A stretch of 64,000 bases of DNA from Paramecium tetraurelia (GCF_000165425.1 NW_001798967.1:87744-151743); one strand, 5' to 3'. Shown: positions 10,650 through 23,171, counted from the first letter of the stretch. Made by a program: numbers and translations. Notes: a model not told the origin generated them from the sequence alone.

Positions 10650-12329
10650 TCATAATTTTTATTCATCATCAACTTCATCGATTGCTTGTTATTATTAATT
10701 ATATTTTGAAAAAGTAAAAGTTTTCTTTATAGCAGCATCTTGGATGACCTTGGGACTATTGCAGAAATTCATTCCCCCAGAATCAGGCGATTGTGTATCA
10801 GGAGTTAGATGTTCAAACTCTTAGGTAGAGAACTTCTTTAAGGCACTTTTTTTAGGCATTTCCTTAGGAGAGCCTTCAGCTAAAGCTAGATTTTTGATTT
10901 TTGCTTATTGAACAAACCTAGGACTATTGATGGGCAGTATTTAAATCGCGGCTTTTTCATCTTCAATGCCAATATCGTCTTCATCTTAATTCTTTACATC
11001 TTGATTTATTTCAGGTAATTATAAACGATCCGAGCTTTACTGCTTAAATGTTAACGTTTGCCAAGGCTTAGAATTATTGCTTAAGGTCTTTTTTTAGGAT
11101 TAGAATTTTATTTTTCTATCTTAATATGGTTCTGTAAAAAATGGATGTTCCAATGCTTCTTGTGCAGTAATACGATTTTTTGGATCAATTTAAAGCATCT
11201 AAAAGATTAAATCTGTAGCTGATTAAGATGTTTAGTAGATGCTCAATGAATCTAAATTTATCACACACTTTTTATTTAGTTTTAAGATTTCATGATAGTC
11301 ATTCCCAGGAAATAAATCTTTGGAAGTGATTCTAATTGAATTATTAGAATATTTACAATTTATAAAAAATGCAACCTACACTAAAAATGTCACAAATTTT
11401 ATCATATTTCTTTGAAAGGTCTTTCAAATTTGCTATTTCAGGTGCCACGTATCCTGGAGTACCACATTTTGGAAATGGATAACTGGCTACAGTTGTACTT
11501 GTTGCCAATCCAAAATCTACAATTCTTAATCCACTTATATCATTTAAATTCTTAAACATGATATTTTCAGGCTTCAAATCTCGATGCATAATATTTTAGG
11601 AATGCATGTGTACTACTGCTGTTAATAAGGACTTGAATTACATGTAAGTATTACCCTCATTATGGATTTTATCTCACTCCATCCTAATTATAAAATTCCT
11701 TTATTGATCATCTCATGAAGTGAAGCACCTTTTAAGTATTCCAAAATAATATAAAATGTGTTCTCTCCTTCATAAACATCTTCCAATTTCACGATATTTT
11801 CATGGTTTAATGTTGCCATCAAATTAATTTCATTAAATAGTGCTTCCTAAACTCATTTATATATTTACAAATCCTCCATCCTCTTTCAAATATCTTTTTT
11901 CCACGTTTTTTGAAGCATATTGTAAATTAGTACATTTCTCTGTCACTAAGTATACCTATAACTTAAAAGAATAATTACTCTTGAAGAACCTCCTCTTCCT
12001 AACTATTTGATAGGTATGTAGTAGTCACTCACATCACGATACATCACTTTATTTCTTAGCAACATTTTTAGCTACTTTAAACTTTCACAATCACCATTAA
12101 AATATTTCACCTCTCCTTTATATTCCAATCCTATTTAGTGATAAATTTATTTCTCCTATTGCCAATACACTTTTGTATCAAGATTTATCTTAAAAATATA
12201 TTTCGGTTATTATGAATTTTGTTCCTTGAAAATAAATTTATCTTTTACTTAACTCAAAATTAGATAGTCTTTAAATAAGAACAAAAAGTAGGTGATATCT
12301 TTTAAGAGATGTTTTCTTATGCAGGTCAT
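10650..12329 (-). CDS. Ser/Thr protein kinase with N-terminal PH-like region
   Basis: A 528-residue kinase. Residues about 1-125 resemble the PH-like domain common in ciliate kinases (beta-rich with conserved aromatics, ending just before DYYIPIKQLG). The catalytic domain follows: glycine loop GRGGSSRV (unusual, lacking the GxGxFG form), ATP lysine in YASKNV, catalytic loop HRDLKPEN, DFG in VDFGLAT, and CGTPGYVAPE. The CaMK/CDPK-like HRDLKPEN and GTPGYVAPE suggest a calcium/calmodulin-type group, but there are no EF hands. The last 150 residues are low-complexity and acidic, probably regulatory. Four introns of 23, 22, 23 and 25 nt: 11956-11978, 11847-11868, 11632-11654, 11332-11356. The third ends CAAG rather than TAG. 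Spliced length is exactly 529 codons including the stop. Confidence 0.88.
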
Positions 12330-13074
12330 TTTAAAAATTGATTTCTCATACTCGAATTAATGGAGTTGATTCATTATTACTGCAAATTTATATTAATTTA
12401 AACACAAATTAAATTTATAATTAATTAAAATCACCACCTAATATTAAGTATTAAGAAGAAATAATTTTAATAAAATAAAACATCGTTAATTCAAAGATTT
12501 AGAAATTATTAATACACTTAATTGATAATATAATTATGTTGATACAAATTTTTTATCCTATGTTAGAAAAATATCTATGCCTTAAGTAGGATTAGAAGCA
12601 CATGCTATTATCTCTAGAATGTCTTATAACCTAATTTTTTAAGTCACAACTCTTTTCTATTGCTTGATTTCTCTAAATTATTCATTGGATTAAATTTAAT
12701 TATATAATTAATATAATTGTGATTTTTTAAATTCTTAAAGCAATAAATAATTATAATAGGTTTGAAATTCTTTTTTACTTAATCTCTAAAGTAAACTTTT
12801 ATACTATTTATAAAATTAATTAAGGGAATTAAGTGAATAAGCTGAAGCCTTTAACAATAACTAAGTAACTTAGGAAGATTTGATCTATATATAATAATAA
12901 TTATAATTATTAAAAGACTACCAAATTTTCTATTTTATAATTTAAAGAAGTAGTAACATAATTTAAATATAAATCAAATTTAGTATGTTCATAATGTATT
13001 TAAATAATAAAGAGTAGGTAGATTCAATAAAAATTAGAATAAAAAGGAAAAAGTACTATAGAAAGTGAGCCAAG
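12330..13074. other. Long AT-rich gap upstream of the kinase
   Basis: About 750 bp with no gene I can support. It should contain the kinase promoter at its left end. A TGA-free frame on the plus strand starting MLIQIFYPML near 12537 is short and hydrophobic and is probably chance. The rest is A/T-rich with no recognisable RNA gene. Confidence 0.5.
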
Positions 13075-13254
13075 ATGAACATTAAGATAGTAAAAGTAAG
13101 AGAACTTGAGATCTAGATAGATGTATAAATAACTTTGAGAAAAAAATAAATAGGTGAATAAATTAGACAAGAAGATATAACTCCTAAATTTAATAAAAAT
13201 ATGCATTAGAACAAATTAAGTGCTATTTCACATCACTATTATGTGTATTGTTGA
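13075..13254 (+). CDS. Possible 59-residue basic peptide
   Basis: An open frame starting MNIKIVKVRELEIQIDVQ and ending at a TGA at 13252-13254. It is rich in Lys, Ile, Gln and Glu like real proteins here. It overlaps the 3' end of the convergent membrane-protein gene by about 20 bp. The same frame continues upstream across a single TGA near 13066 to an ATG at 12985-12994, so this may be the end of a broken or unspliced larger gene. No family recognised. Confidence 0.25.
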
Positions 13255-14987
13255 TCCATATCATATCCCTCCCGATTTCCACTTTCTCCAAACCCTTATA
13301 TGTCATTTCGCAGACCATTTTACTTTAATTTGTATCTTGTATATAAGTAAGCTAATGAAATAGATAATATTATTAAAAGCACTATAAATCCCATAACGAT
13401 AGAAGCCAAGGATTCTGTATCATAAATGATGCCATCACCATTAGTTATTTTAATATTAAATTCATCTACATATTGGCATAAGATTAATTAAGGAGGAATT
13501 CCTGTTAGTTTTTCTTTTTATGGGCAGTGAGTTGCATTAATAGTTAATTTATAATCGAATGTTCTTCCTACAGTTCTATTGCTTCTTGGATTGCATCTAA
13601 TGTATGGATTTTCAACAATGTATGGCATGTAAACTATTGATTAAGAAGTAATGCCAACTAAGAACGAGTTTGTAATATTATAATTAAAGTTATTGCTGGA
13701 ATTCAGTGCTCCTTTATCAACATCATAGAAATCCATAGTTATGAGACTTGGTATAAAGACATATTCTTCATAGAAGGAATTCTATCTCTCTTAATTTAGA
13801 TTATCCTTTTAAGTGAAAACAAAATTGGGTTCAAATTTCTCATAAATACCTGTTCTAATTATTCTGTGTTCATCTTTTCCTCTCAAAATGGTAAATTCAG
13901 GTAGAATGTCAATTTCTGAATATTTACCAGTCAAATAATGAACTTTCACTTTAAACCAACCATTTTAATGAAGGCCCACTTCAACTAAAGTATTAATAAC
14001 TCCTATTTCCTGTAATACTAAAATATAACTATTATTGTGTTCTGCTAAGGTTTTTCCATTAGAAATAGTAATAATACCTAATTAAGGATCTAATTAAGCA
14101 TAAAAGCTAGAGGAATTAGACGAAACTATAAATCTTATGATTCCACGTTATTCATCAAGGATGTACATATATTTTTCATTTTCTGTTCCTCCAAATACTA
14201 AATCAACTATCTTAATTTTTCTAGAATTATTGTAGAAAGTTTTTGAGTTCATATTCCCAATGAAAGACCAATCTCCATTTTCTTAATATTGATAAATATC
14301 TAATCCATCCACGCCTACTGGAATAAAGATATGCCAACCAAATACTTTTATCTGGCCCAAATAATAAGTCTCATAGTCAAATCTTTCATTAGTGATGTTT
14401 CTAAGAGCAAATGAGCTTAAATTATCATAATTCACTTTGCCTCCAAGGATTTAATTTGCATATATTAAATAAATGTATTGTGTTTAATCTGCATATATAA
14501 TTTAGGGAGGTTCTATTATTTTTGCCTCTTGACGCAGATGATGATAAGAATAGTTCGTTTCCAATTGAATATTGTGACCTATGATGTTTGATGAGTTATT
14601 ATTAACTCTATAGAGTAATATTTAATTATTGCTTGTAACGATGGCAAAAGCTTTTTTTATGTGCACCATATTCAACAAAACAGGAATATTTAGCAATAAT
14701 TCTGGATCATTAGTTTCTAAGTTAGGTAGGTCAAATATTTTTTAACTATATACTTAATAATCTCCAAATTATATTGATCCTTATTTAACATAACAAATGC
14801 TTCCCTTTTATTTTGATTCCAAATTAGCATCAATAACATACTTAGCTTAAGGATAATCTCTAATATTTAATTATTCTGTCACAACAATGTCAACTTATTC
14901 CGATTCAGATATTTTATTGAATAGAACATGAGTGGTAAGATTAGTAAGTTATTTAGCTAAAACAGTTTATAACAAAAAAAATATCAT
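13233..14987 (-). CDS. Type I membrane protein with large ectodomain
   Basis: A 584-residue intronless protein beginning with a hydrophobic signal sequence (MIFFLLQTVLAKQ). It has a long extracellular or luminal region rich in Asn-X-Ser/Thr sites (for example NNSSN, NNSRK, SNSSS, NNSYI, NATHC). One transmembrane helix lies near residue 540 (LASIVMGFIVLLIILSISL), followed by a positively charged start of a short cytoplasmic tail (YTRYKLKQNG). The ectodomain has few cysteines and hints of beta-propeller-like repeats (LVFGGTENEKYMYIL, VFGWHIFIPVGVDGL). I do not recognise a family; a surface or vacuolar receptor-like role is inferred only from topology. An uninterrupted 585-codon frame with only TGA as stop is itself strong evidence for coding. 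Confidence 0.8.
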
Positions 14988-15412
14988 TATTTTTATTAAT
15001 TCAAATTTTATTAGTCTTCATTTGTTAAGTGCACACAATCTCATTAGACAACTGCAAATATTAAATACCATTTGGTTAAAATAAGAGTATTGATCTGTTT
15101 ATTTTAATTTTACAATGCTAGAAATCTCAAAATCAAAAATGGCATCAGTATGAATGATTGATTATTGATAAATTTTCTATTTTTAGAAATACAAAAAATG
15201 AAGTCAGAGGCCTAAATGAAATTTCAAAGAATTTCATCTCTTTGATTAACTTGATTACATAAGGACAAAAGAGTGAAAATCTTTACAAGATATTATATTT
15301 TATTAATAAATTTAGAGTAAATCTTAGAGTACTCTCATTCTAGATTTGCACTCTAAGAGTAGTTTATTTTTATATATATAATTATAATATAAATTGTAAT
15401 TATAATATTTAT
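14988..15412. promoter_or_regulatory. Divergent intergenic region
   Basis: 425 bp separating the leftward membrane-protein gene from the rightward RNase H gene, so it should contain promoters for both. It contains the direct repeat ATATAATTATAATATAAATTGTAATTATAATATTTATAT near the RNase H start, but no element I can name. Confidence 0.45.
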
Positions 15413-16426
15413 ATGAAATTAAAATCAGCAATTGTTTTCTTAGATTATTCTTTGAAACCTAGAGTATTCTAATTAGAAAGATATGCCATTAAGAAACTTG
15501 AAAAACCTGATGGCTATAAATTAATCTATTTCAAAGAGTTCGAAAAAGCACAATAATTTGCCATTCAGGCACAATAATTATTGGAATTGAAGCATGTTGA
15601 AAATTTATAATAAATGATGATTTCAGACATCAGTTTAATAAGAGAGAGAAGGTATCGCAGAGCTTTATTTTTTTAGTTAAAAAGATGGATAAATAAGAGA
15701 AATTAGTGTTTAATAATAAAATGTTTTCGATAAGACTTATAATGTAGAAAATACAAAAATATAAAATAGTTAATTCAAATACAAATAGGAGAATAAGATA
15801 GATAAATAGTTTAAAATTGATGATACTAATTAAAAGGATTTTTATGGTATTTTAGATGAGATTGAAGATAAAATGAAGAAAATATCAATTAGCAGATAGA
15901 GATTAGTAAAATTGGAGTAATTGGATTAGTAATTTGCCACTCTCTTACATTATTATCCAAAAAATCTAGAAATTATTCCAATTTAAACAGATAGTCTTTA
16001 TACACTTTATTTCGACGGTGCAAGTAAATCTAATCCAGGTCCTGCTGGTGCTGGCATAGCCTTGTTCGATAAAATGAAACTAATTAAAGAAATAACTTAA
16101 CCTTTGGGGAAGTAAACAAATAATGTGGCCGAGTTTTTGGCTTTGTTTTTTGGAATTAGATACACTTTAAACTTGGGTATAAACTTTTTAGAGTGTTTTG
16201 GAGATAGTAAAGTATTGAGATCATTGATTATTAGCTTGTAATAGATGGGATGAATAGTAAGATCAATTTTAAGCAACAACATTTGGAAGACATTAGAGTT
16301 GCCATATGTGATTATGCTTAGTTATTTAAGAAGGTTAAATATACTCATATTTCGAGAGATCAGAATCAAATCGCTGATAAATTAGCTTCAACTGCTGCTC
16401 AAATATAGAAAAAGAATGAGCTGTGA
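15413..16426 (+). CDS. RNase H domain protein
   Basis: A 321-residue protein whose C-terminal half (from about residue 175) is an RNase H fold. It reads LYFDGASKSNPGPAGAG, then NNVAEFLAL, then GDSKLVIDG, then HISRDQNQIADKLAS. These carry the four acidic catalytic positions D, E, D and D in the order known for bacterial-type (RnhA-like) RNase H, which cleaves the RNA strand of RNA:DNA hybrids. The N-terminal half (MKLKSAIVFLDYSLKPRVFQ...) is not a hybrid-binding domain I recognise; it is helical and Lys/Gln-rich. The domain resembles plant or archaeal stand-alone RNase H-like proteins more than RNase H1. Introns: 15652-15676 (25 nt) and 16212-16234 (23 nt). Spliced length is exactly 322 codons including the stop. 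Confidence 0.83.
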
Positions 16427-16478
16427 GTTTTTAATATAATTTATAATCAAAAAAGAAAATACAAATTAATCAATATTA

Positions 16479-18694
16479 ATGTTAAAATATTTACGAGTAC
16501 GTAATCCAGACTTTGCTGATCGGCAGTAACCTAGTATCTTTTTCTCCACATATTAAAAGGTTCTATTGATATCTTGGATTTATACTCCGTTATTATTAGA
16601 GATCATTAAATGGAAGACTAGCTTAAGCACATCTTAGTCAAAGACACTTACGAGTAATGACAATTAAGTTAGCTTAGATTTGAAACCATTTTTAAGTCGA
16701 CAATCACAAACATGGATATGTACACACAATTAATTCAATATAATGTTGATGCTTTCATTGATTTGCAATCTTTTAGATTCTTACTCAAAGGAGATATCAA
16801 AAGTGGAAGAACTCATTGTTTGATTGGTGCTCCCCAGGATCCGGGGCTACTATTAATTTTTACTGGACATGTATTTTATAGATTGGAAGAATTAAAAAAG
16901 CTTGAGAAAAATAACACTTTTGAAAATAGATTTAACTATAAAATGTTTGTATAATTGATATTAAAATTAAGCTAAAATGCTATCTAAGGGAAAACAATTA
17001 GTATTTTGATGTGTTAACAAATTGCAAAGAACCTATGAATGACTTTGAAAGTGTAATTTCATTTGATTCCTAATTGGCATTTCTAAAATTGCTTAGAATT
17101 ATTCTTAAAAACATAGACTAAAGAGTATTTATTACTATTATTGTATAAATAGAAATTTGAAACTGCTAAGGAATATCATACATATTAATAAAATTAAGGA
17201 TCATTTAGATTGGGTTAAGTGACTTTTGATTTTATACTTGAAAAAACATCTACAACTTGGTATGGAGTCTAGGAAATTAAATGTGCACATTTTAAGTTTG
17301 AAACCATTGATCTCTAAACACCAACTGTTGCATATGATTAAGACAGAGTAATCTACTTTTTAAATCCTGCCTTAAAATATCAAAATAGTACTAAAACAAT
17401 TCTAAGAGATTCAAAGTTTGCTAAAATTAGCAAGTAGACTGATAAAATAGATATTTAAACAATAAAGAATAAATTTAATTTTAGTAAATATTTGTATATA
17501 TTTAGTTTTAAGATCGATTAAAATTATTAAAAATAGAGATATATTAATTCAATTATAATTATTATTCAAATAATTTAGAAAAGAAATTGAAAAGCTCAAT
17601 CTAATATTGGAATTGAAATCAGATGTCATTGAATAAGTCCAATAATAGTTAAGATTGGATATTTAGGCAATAGGAAAAGTCATCACATCAGTTGATGTTA
17701 GAGTATATATAATAATTCGATTTAGGAATTCCTCTTGTCTAAATTTTTACTTTATTAAGTAAATGAGTCTTTCGACATTTGTTTGCCCTTCTAGAAAAAA
17801 ATAGATCTTATTTTAGCCAAAATTAGAAAAATTAAGAAACAGAAGTTTACTTTAAATGCAGATTACAATGATAATTGTCTAGAAACAAGAGTATTTAAGG
17901 ATATTAAAAGAAATCTTTAAGATATTTTAAATTTCATTAAGGATGAGGTTTATAGTGAATAACATAGAGCATACAATTATTAATAGATAAAAAACCATAT
18001 ATAAGAAGACTTTGTTTAACAATTGCCTGATGTTCAAATTGAAGATTTAATTTAAGCTGAGGTAACCTAATAAAGTTCTAATTCTTAATTGCCTACATTG
18101 GAACAAAAAAAACATATGAGATCAAAACAAAATTCTCTTTTAATTGAAAAATTTAAGAATGGTGAAAATGTATTAAGTATCGACTATACTTTAAAATTGA
18201 TCAAATAAACAGCAAGATCTCATTAAGGTATCACTACTACGAGAAGTCATATACCTCGTTTGAAAACAGATAAATGCAGTTTGCAGTCCTCAAAAAAGGC
18301 TTAATTAAAATTAATTAAAATTGATACAACTCCAAGAGGTGTTACTCTTTAAAGCCCAATGTTTATCAATTTAGAAAATCAGAGCACTTCTTTGACGAGT
18401 TAGAAACAAAAAGAATTTAAATAACCTGAAGATTATAAGAAATTAAATAGTGTGATAAACAACAGTTCAAAAATATTGAATACCATGAGTTAATTGAGTA
18501 ATGATTAACTTCAAAATAGTGTAATGTCTTCAGATGAAATAATTAAAGGGTTTTAGAGCAAGGTTAAGCTTAAAAAATGTACTCAAATTTTATATTTATT
18601 AGACTAATCTTTGTATAAGATGCCAAATCTTTCTACAAATTACTTAAACTGTTTAGAAAGGATGGTTAATTTGGAAATTAAAAGTAAACAATGA
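16479..18694 (+). CDS. Hypothetical protein, about 690 residues
   Basis: I do not recognise this family. The first 180 residues look globular (LLKGDIKSGRTHCLIGAP, DPGLLLIFTGHVFYRLEEL). The middle is mixed (TWYGVQEIKCAHFKFETI), a helical stretch follows, and the last 250 residues are Ser/Lys/Gln-rich low complexity. Introns by frame: 16534-16559, 16949-16971, 17125-17152, 17484-17505, 17703-17725 (26, 23, 28, 22, 23 nt). One extra TGA near 16652 sits in frame between two well-coding segments (DILDLYSVIIRDHQMEDQ before, LRFETIFKS after). It needs either a 15-nt intron (16651-16665) or a longer 36-nt one, or the gene is interrupted there. The gene ends 30 bp from the convergent surface-protein gene. 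Confidence 0.72.
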
Positions 18695-18723
18695 AAATAT
18701 ATAAATTATATATATCTTATATT

Positions 18724-19505
18724 TCAAAATAACACTATCGAAATAAGTAGATTTAGAGTGATTATTAAATTACTATAAGAATTATCAACCTAGAAAATAT
18801 GTATACATAATGCTTACTGGGCAGTATAAACAAGTTGATCCATTCCAAGTGCAAGAATTAACACTGCAAGATGATGGAGTTGTATAAGTGGAACAAGCAA
18901 CAGATTCACATTGATTATTTTACCATGAACATTCATATGATGCCATTCTGCTACAATCATATTACTAATAATTATAATAGAAATACACTTTCCATATCAG
19001 AACATTTTAAGGTACTAAAACTTTCACATTATTTCTTCTTTTATATACAATAAGGTATAGAATTGCAATCATTATTATCCAATGATAATCTATTGCAAGT
19101 TTAAAATTTAAGACAACTCTAAGTTTATGAATTCCAAAAACATTATATTCCTGTAGGAGTTATGCCATTACACTTGTCTTAGGTTTGAAAATTACAATCT
19201 TCATAAGGAAGACAATATCCATCATTTGCGACACATCCAAATATTTGATTGCAAATTTGTTTATCTGTGTAAAAGTTACACTACTATCCATCATGACATT
19301 TCTCCAAATACCAAGCACATAAAGGAGCTATGCATTTCGATTATTATGTAATCTCTGTGCAATTTGGTTGATAACAATTTTTCCCATTCCAATAGCATCC
19401 TTAAAATGATGTACAGTATTAAGGTTGAGTAAAATTGGAACATTAACATTGTTCTACACCTGAAATAGATTCTAGAATAAACAATAAAGTAATTAGAATT
19501 CTCAT
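18724..19505 (-). CDS. Small Cys-rich surface protein, likely GPI-anchored
   Basis: A 243-residue secreted protein: signal peptide MRILITLLFILESISG, then a run of cysteine modules with recurring CxxF/CxW/CY spacing (CYWNGKNC, CAWYLEKC, CFWNSQTQSC, CSWQNNQC, CTWNGSTC). The C-terminal hydrophobic tail is NLIITLNLLISIVLF. The tail without following charged residues is typical of a GPI-attachment signal. Paramecium surface (immobilisation) antigens are huge Cys-repeat GPI proteins; this has the same chemistry in miniature, so I infer a surface coat protein or small antigen-like protein. Introns: 18965-18986 (22 nt) and 18790-18817 (28 nt). The second joins the Cys-rich body to the tail. Spliced length is exactly 244 codons including the stop. 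Confidence 0.8.
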
Positions 19506-19535
19506 TTTATAATTGTATTTATTAAAGTATAGTAT

Positions 19536-20982
19536 TCATTAATAACATTGTGTATTATGGTTTCCAAACCATGATGTATTTGCAGTATGATTTTTAGAAT
19601 AATCTCTATATGATTTTGGAGTCACACTTCTAACTATTAACTTAGATATTGGACTCATTCTGAATTTCTACGATTGTCTTTCCAGAATTTCTTCATGTTC
19701 TCTATTTTGTTATTTCATTTTTAAATAATTGTCATATTGCTATTATCTTTCCATAAACTAGCAACCTGAGAACTTTTGATTTACTATATCCTACGAATGT
19801 TTTAAAATCTTTGGGCTGAAGCTTTATTATTACAAGTCAATATCCTAATTCATTTATTCCTTCTCCATTCTTTATTGAAACACTTTCATTTCAGTCTTGT
19901 TCACCCTAGAATAACTATCAATAATACCAACTCTGCTATGATTTGTACCATTAATCAAATTGCTTTTTGTTCATGGGAACCTTTCTCCCATTCTGCTAAA
20001 TCTTACTGGATTCTGTTTACTCTTTTGTACAGTTATATTCAGTTTTAAATCTTTATGTATATTTATTAATTGAAGGTATTTCCTAAGCTTTAGGTTTTGT
20101 ATTCTATGTTAAATTCTTTTATTTTAAAATTTATGTGGTTTGAGTGGCCTTATTCAAATTCGGGTCCATGGTTTATTGTAATTAAATAGTGAATTTGGAA
20201 TTCGTTGGTATTTTACAAGAGACTGTTAATTGAGTTTAAGTTTCGTGATTTACTCTCTTTATGATTATCTTTTTATTATGTTACAGAATTGGGTTTTGAA
20301 TTGGAGATTTGGATGTTTTATTTGTATTAAAATTTGAATTCATTTAGGCTTCATATCTTCTTTCAGATGTAGGAGTAATCTATGACTTTTTATTCAAGGA
20401 CGAAAAACTTGTTAAATATTGATTTTATTGTTTCTATGCAATATCTGAAATCTAATTCATCTCTGGAGATATTTGGCATTTCAAAGTTTAATTTGTAGAG
20501 TAGTTGGTTTCATAATTGAATATTCTAGGAGATATTATGGACTCTTCAGTCTTTAAATATTTATCTAACTCCTGCCTTTTCGATTAATACTATTATTGTA
20601 ATTCAGCAACTTAAATTATACAGATAAATATACTTTGTCTTTGCCTAATTAGATATTATTAAGTTTCAAAATCTTCTTCATCACTCAATATTTCTTGGGA
20701 TTAATACATGATCTAAAAATTATCAAATTTATTTATAAATAAATTATATTAAAAATATAATTATAATATCAGGATTTACAATATAACAATTCTTATAGTA
20801 ATCTGCTCGGTTGATGTCACCTTTCTTAAATGAACTAAATTAATATGCAATAATCTATTGAAATCTTATTTCTAAAGTAATTCTTGCTATTCTAATATAT
20901 AAATTTTCTACTTTTTGTTTTCTGAAAAATCAAATTGTCCCTATTTTGAGAAAATCCTTACTTTTGTTTTCAAATTGATCAT
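19536..20982 (-). CDS. Hypothetical Gln/Lys/Ser-rich protein
   Basis: Unrecognised protein of 375-466 residues. From an ATG at 20709 the frame is solid (MYQSQEILSDEEDFETQQ) with two introns, 20610-20633 (24 nt) and 19906-19927 (22 nt). It ends at a TGA 30 bp before the upstream start of the Cys-rich gene. The same frame is open further upstream to an ATG at 20982 (MINLKTKVRIFSKQGQFDFS). That part looks coding to about 20780, but the AT-rich piece 20715-20780 does not, so either a long intron lies there or the start is 20709. The body has Lys/Gln helices and Thr/Ser-rich stretches. No domain seen. Confidence 0.68.
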
Positions 20983-21182
20983 TGCTGATTGTAGTTAATA
21001 TAATTTTGTTATAAATTTAACAATGACCAATTTTTTAAATTTCAAAATGTGAAAGTCTAAATAGGTTTTGTATTTTGACACCTATTAAGTGAATTCAGAC
21101 TTAAAGTATATTTTATAAACTTTATAATTGTGAAAGAACAATATAAATAATATTTATTTTTAAATATTAATAATATACACCT

Positions 21183-23171
21183 ATGTCTAACAACAATCAT
21201 TCTGATGATGAAGAAATGTTTGTAATATTTATGATTCTTACTTTAGCTTGTGGGCAAGATCCAAGCTTAAAAAGTGGAAATAGAGGCACTTTAAAAATAA
21301 TTAAGGGTTACAGAATTTCAATTTAAACAACAGATATTAGAAGTATCACTTATATTGATAAAAAGCTCACAAATGAACTTGAGAGAGAGAGGAAGAGAAC
21401 GGGTGAATTGGAGAATGAGATAAACACCTAAATTAGTTCAATAGGACAGGGTGAAATTTAATCATTTGCCACTCAACTTGAATAAAAATTGTCAGAAGCT
21501 GAAAATAAATTGTTAGAATATAAAGCAAATGAAGTTTATTATGCTAATAAATTTATAGTTGAAATTGCAAAAAGAAATATAGAGTTTAAAAAGAAAGCCA
21601 GAGAATGAGGAAATTGATGAATTAAAATAATAGTTAGTTAAAATGGAAGAAACAGCAATTGCATTAATAGTTGAAAAAGAAAAAGTTATTTAAGATCTAA
21701 AGAGCCAACTTGAATGTTCAACATAGATCTAAGAGACTTTCCACGATTAAATCCATCATTCTGATGTAGATGATGAAAAGGATATTAAAATTTAAAATTT
21801 AAAATAATTAGTATAGGAATTAAATTAGAAAATAGAATAAGACTAGTTGCATTTTGATGAAAGATTAATGAAATTAGAGCATGAAATTACTGAACGAGTG
21901 TTAGACAGCATTAGTCATTAAATTAATGAATCAAAATCAGTTGAATAAGATTTGCTTCATTAGATTAATCTATATGAGGAGAAAATAAAGAATTAAGATA
22001 AGTTATTAGTTAGTTAGGAGAAATTATTATAATAAGTTAAGGATGAAAAATATAAGGAAGTTAGTTTTTATGAAGGCAGAAATGCTGAGATGCAAAAGAA
22101 ATTATCATCTGCATTGTAATAAGTACTAAAAAGTGACAGAAAAAGTGAGGATGCATTTAAATAATACACCAATTTGCAGAGAGAGAAAACAATTCTTTAA
22201 AAGCAAAGAGACGAATAAGTTAAATTAAATGTTAAATTGGAGAATAATATAAGAAAATAAATTTAGGATATGGATGAACTTAGACAATATAATAATAGCT
22301 CTTAATAATAAATTGATGATTTAGAATAATAAGTTAATCATTTAGAATAATAATTGCAAGAAACCAAGTTTTATTATGAAGAATAATTATAAATGCAGAA
22401 GATTCATTTACCTAGTGAACGATTGCCTTCATAATAGGAAGAGTAAGGATAAGGAGGAAATCTCTTAAGTGAATTACTAACTGAAGAAATTTCAATAGAG
22501 AAACCACATAATACTTAATAGAGTGAAGATAGCTTTCATCAATAAATTCCATAAACTCCCCAGTCTAAAAATGGAGGAGGTCATTTGTTTGCATCCTCTA
22601 GAATCTCAAATGCAAGTGTAAATACTAAAAGAAGATATTAGGAGATGGAATAATTGAAGATAGAATTGCATTCTGTTAAACATGAAAATGAGTAAAATAT
22701 ACTTATTATTTATATAGATAATTGGCAGAAGAAATAGAAAATTATGAACATTTGGTTGGTGTCTTATAATAAGAGATTAAAGCATAATTATTAGAAATAT
22801 AAAATTTAAGAAAAGGAAAACTTGATTACTCATAAGAAAGAGATTTGAGAATAGACTAGGAATAGTTAAAATAATCATTACATAAGCTTGAAACTCATTT
22901 TATTACTGCCAAGTTAAGTTGGGCTGAAGAGGTAAATTTCTTAAAATCAGAAGTAAAAAGAGCTGAGAAATAAGCATAAGAAAGCACACTATTATATAAT
23001 TAAATATTGACTGAAAAGGAGTATTTCCAATCTAAGTTGAAGAAACTTGAAACTTAAATTGCAAAGAAAGAAAAAAAGAATTAAAATTCATAAAACACTC
23101 CTTTAAGTCCAATTAAAGAGGATGATTAGACAATTAAAAAAAAAGGATTCTTATCTTATTTCGGAAAGTGA
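21183..23171 (+). CDS. Long coiled-coil protein
   Basis: A 629-residue protein, almost entirely predicted coiled coil by heptad pattern (LTNELERERKRTGELENEI, DDLEQQVNHLEQQLQETK, KLKKLETQIAKKEKKN). It opens with a short acidic start, MSNNNHSDDEEMF, and has a Ser/Pro/Lys tail ending KKKGFLSYFGK. No motor, kinase or named domain. Such proteins in ciliates are usually cytoskeletal, Golgi-tether or basal-body components, but nothing in the sequence decides. Introns: 21222-21246, 21343-21365, 21534-21558 (this one starts GTTTAT) and 22692-22717 (25, 23, 25, 26 nt). Spliced length is exactly 630 codons including the stop. Confidence 0.78.

Noticed and set aside
13024-13206. Hydrophobic minus-strand frame
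   Set aside because: It is antisense to a more protein-like charged plus-strand frame and overlaps the end of the membrane-protein gene; composition is that of random AT-rich DNA.
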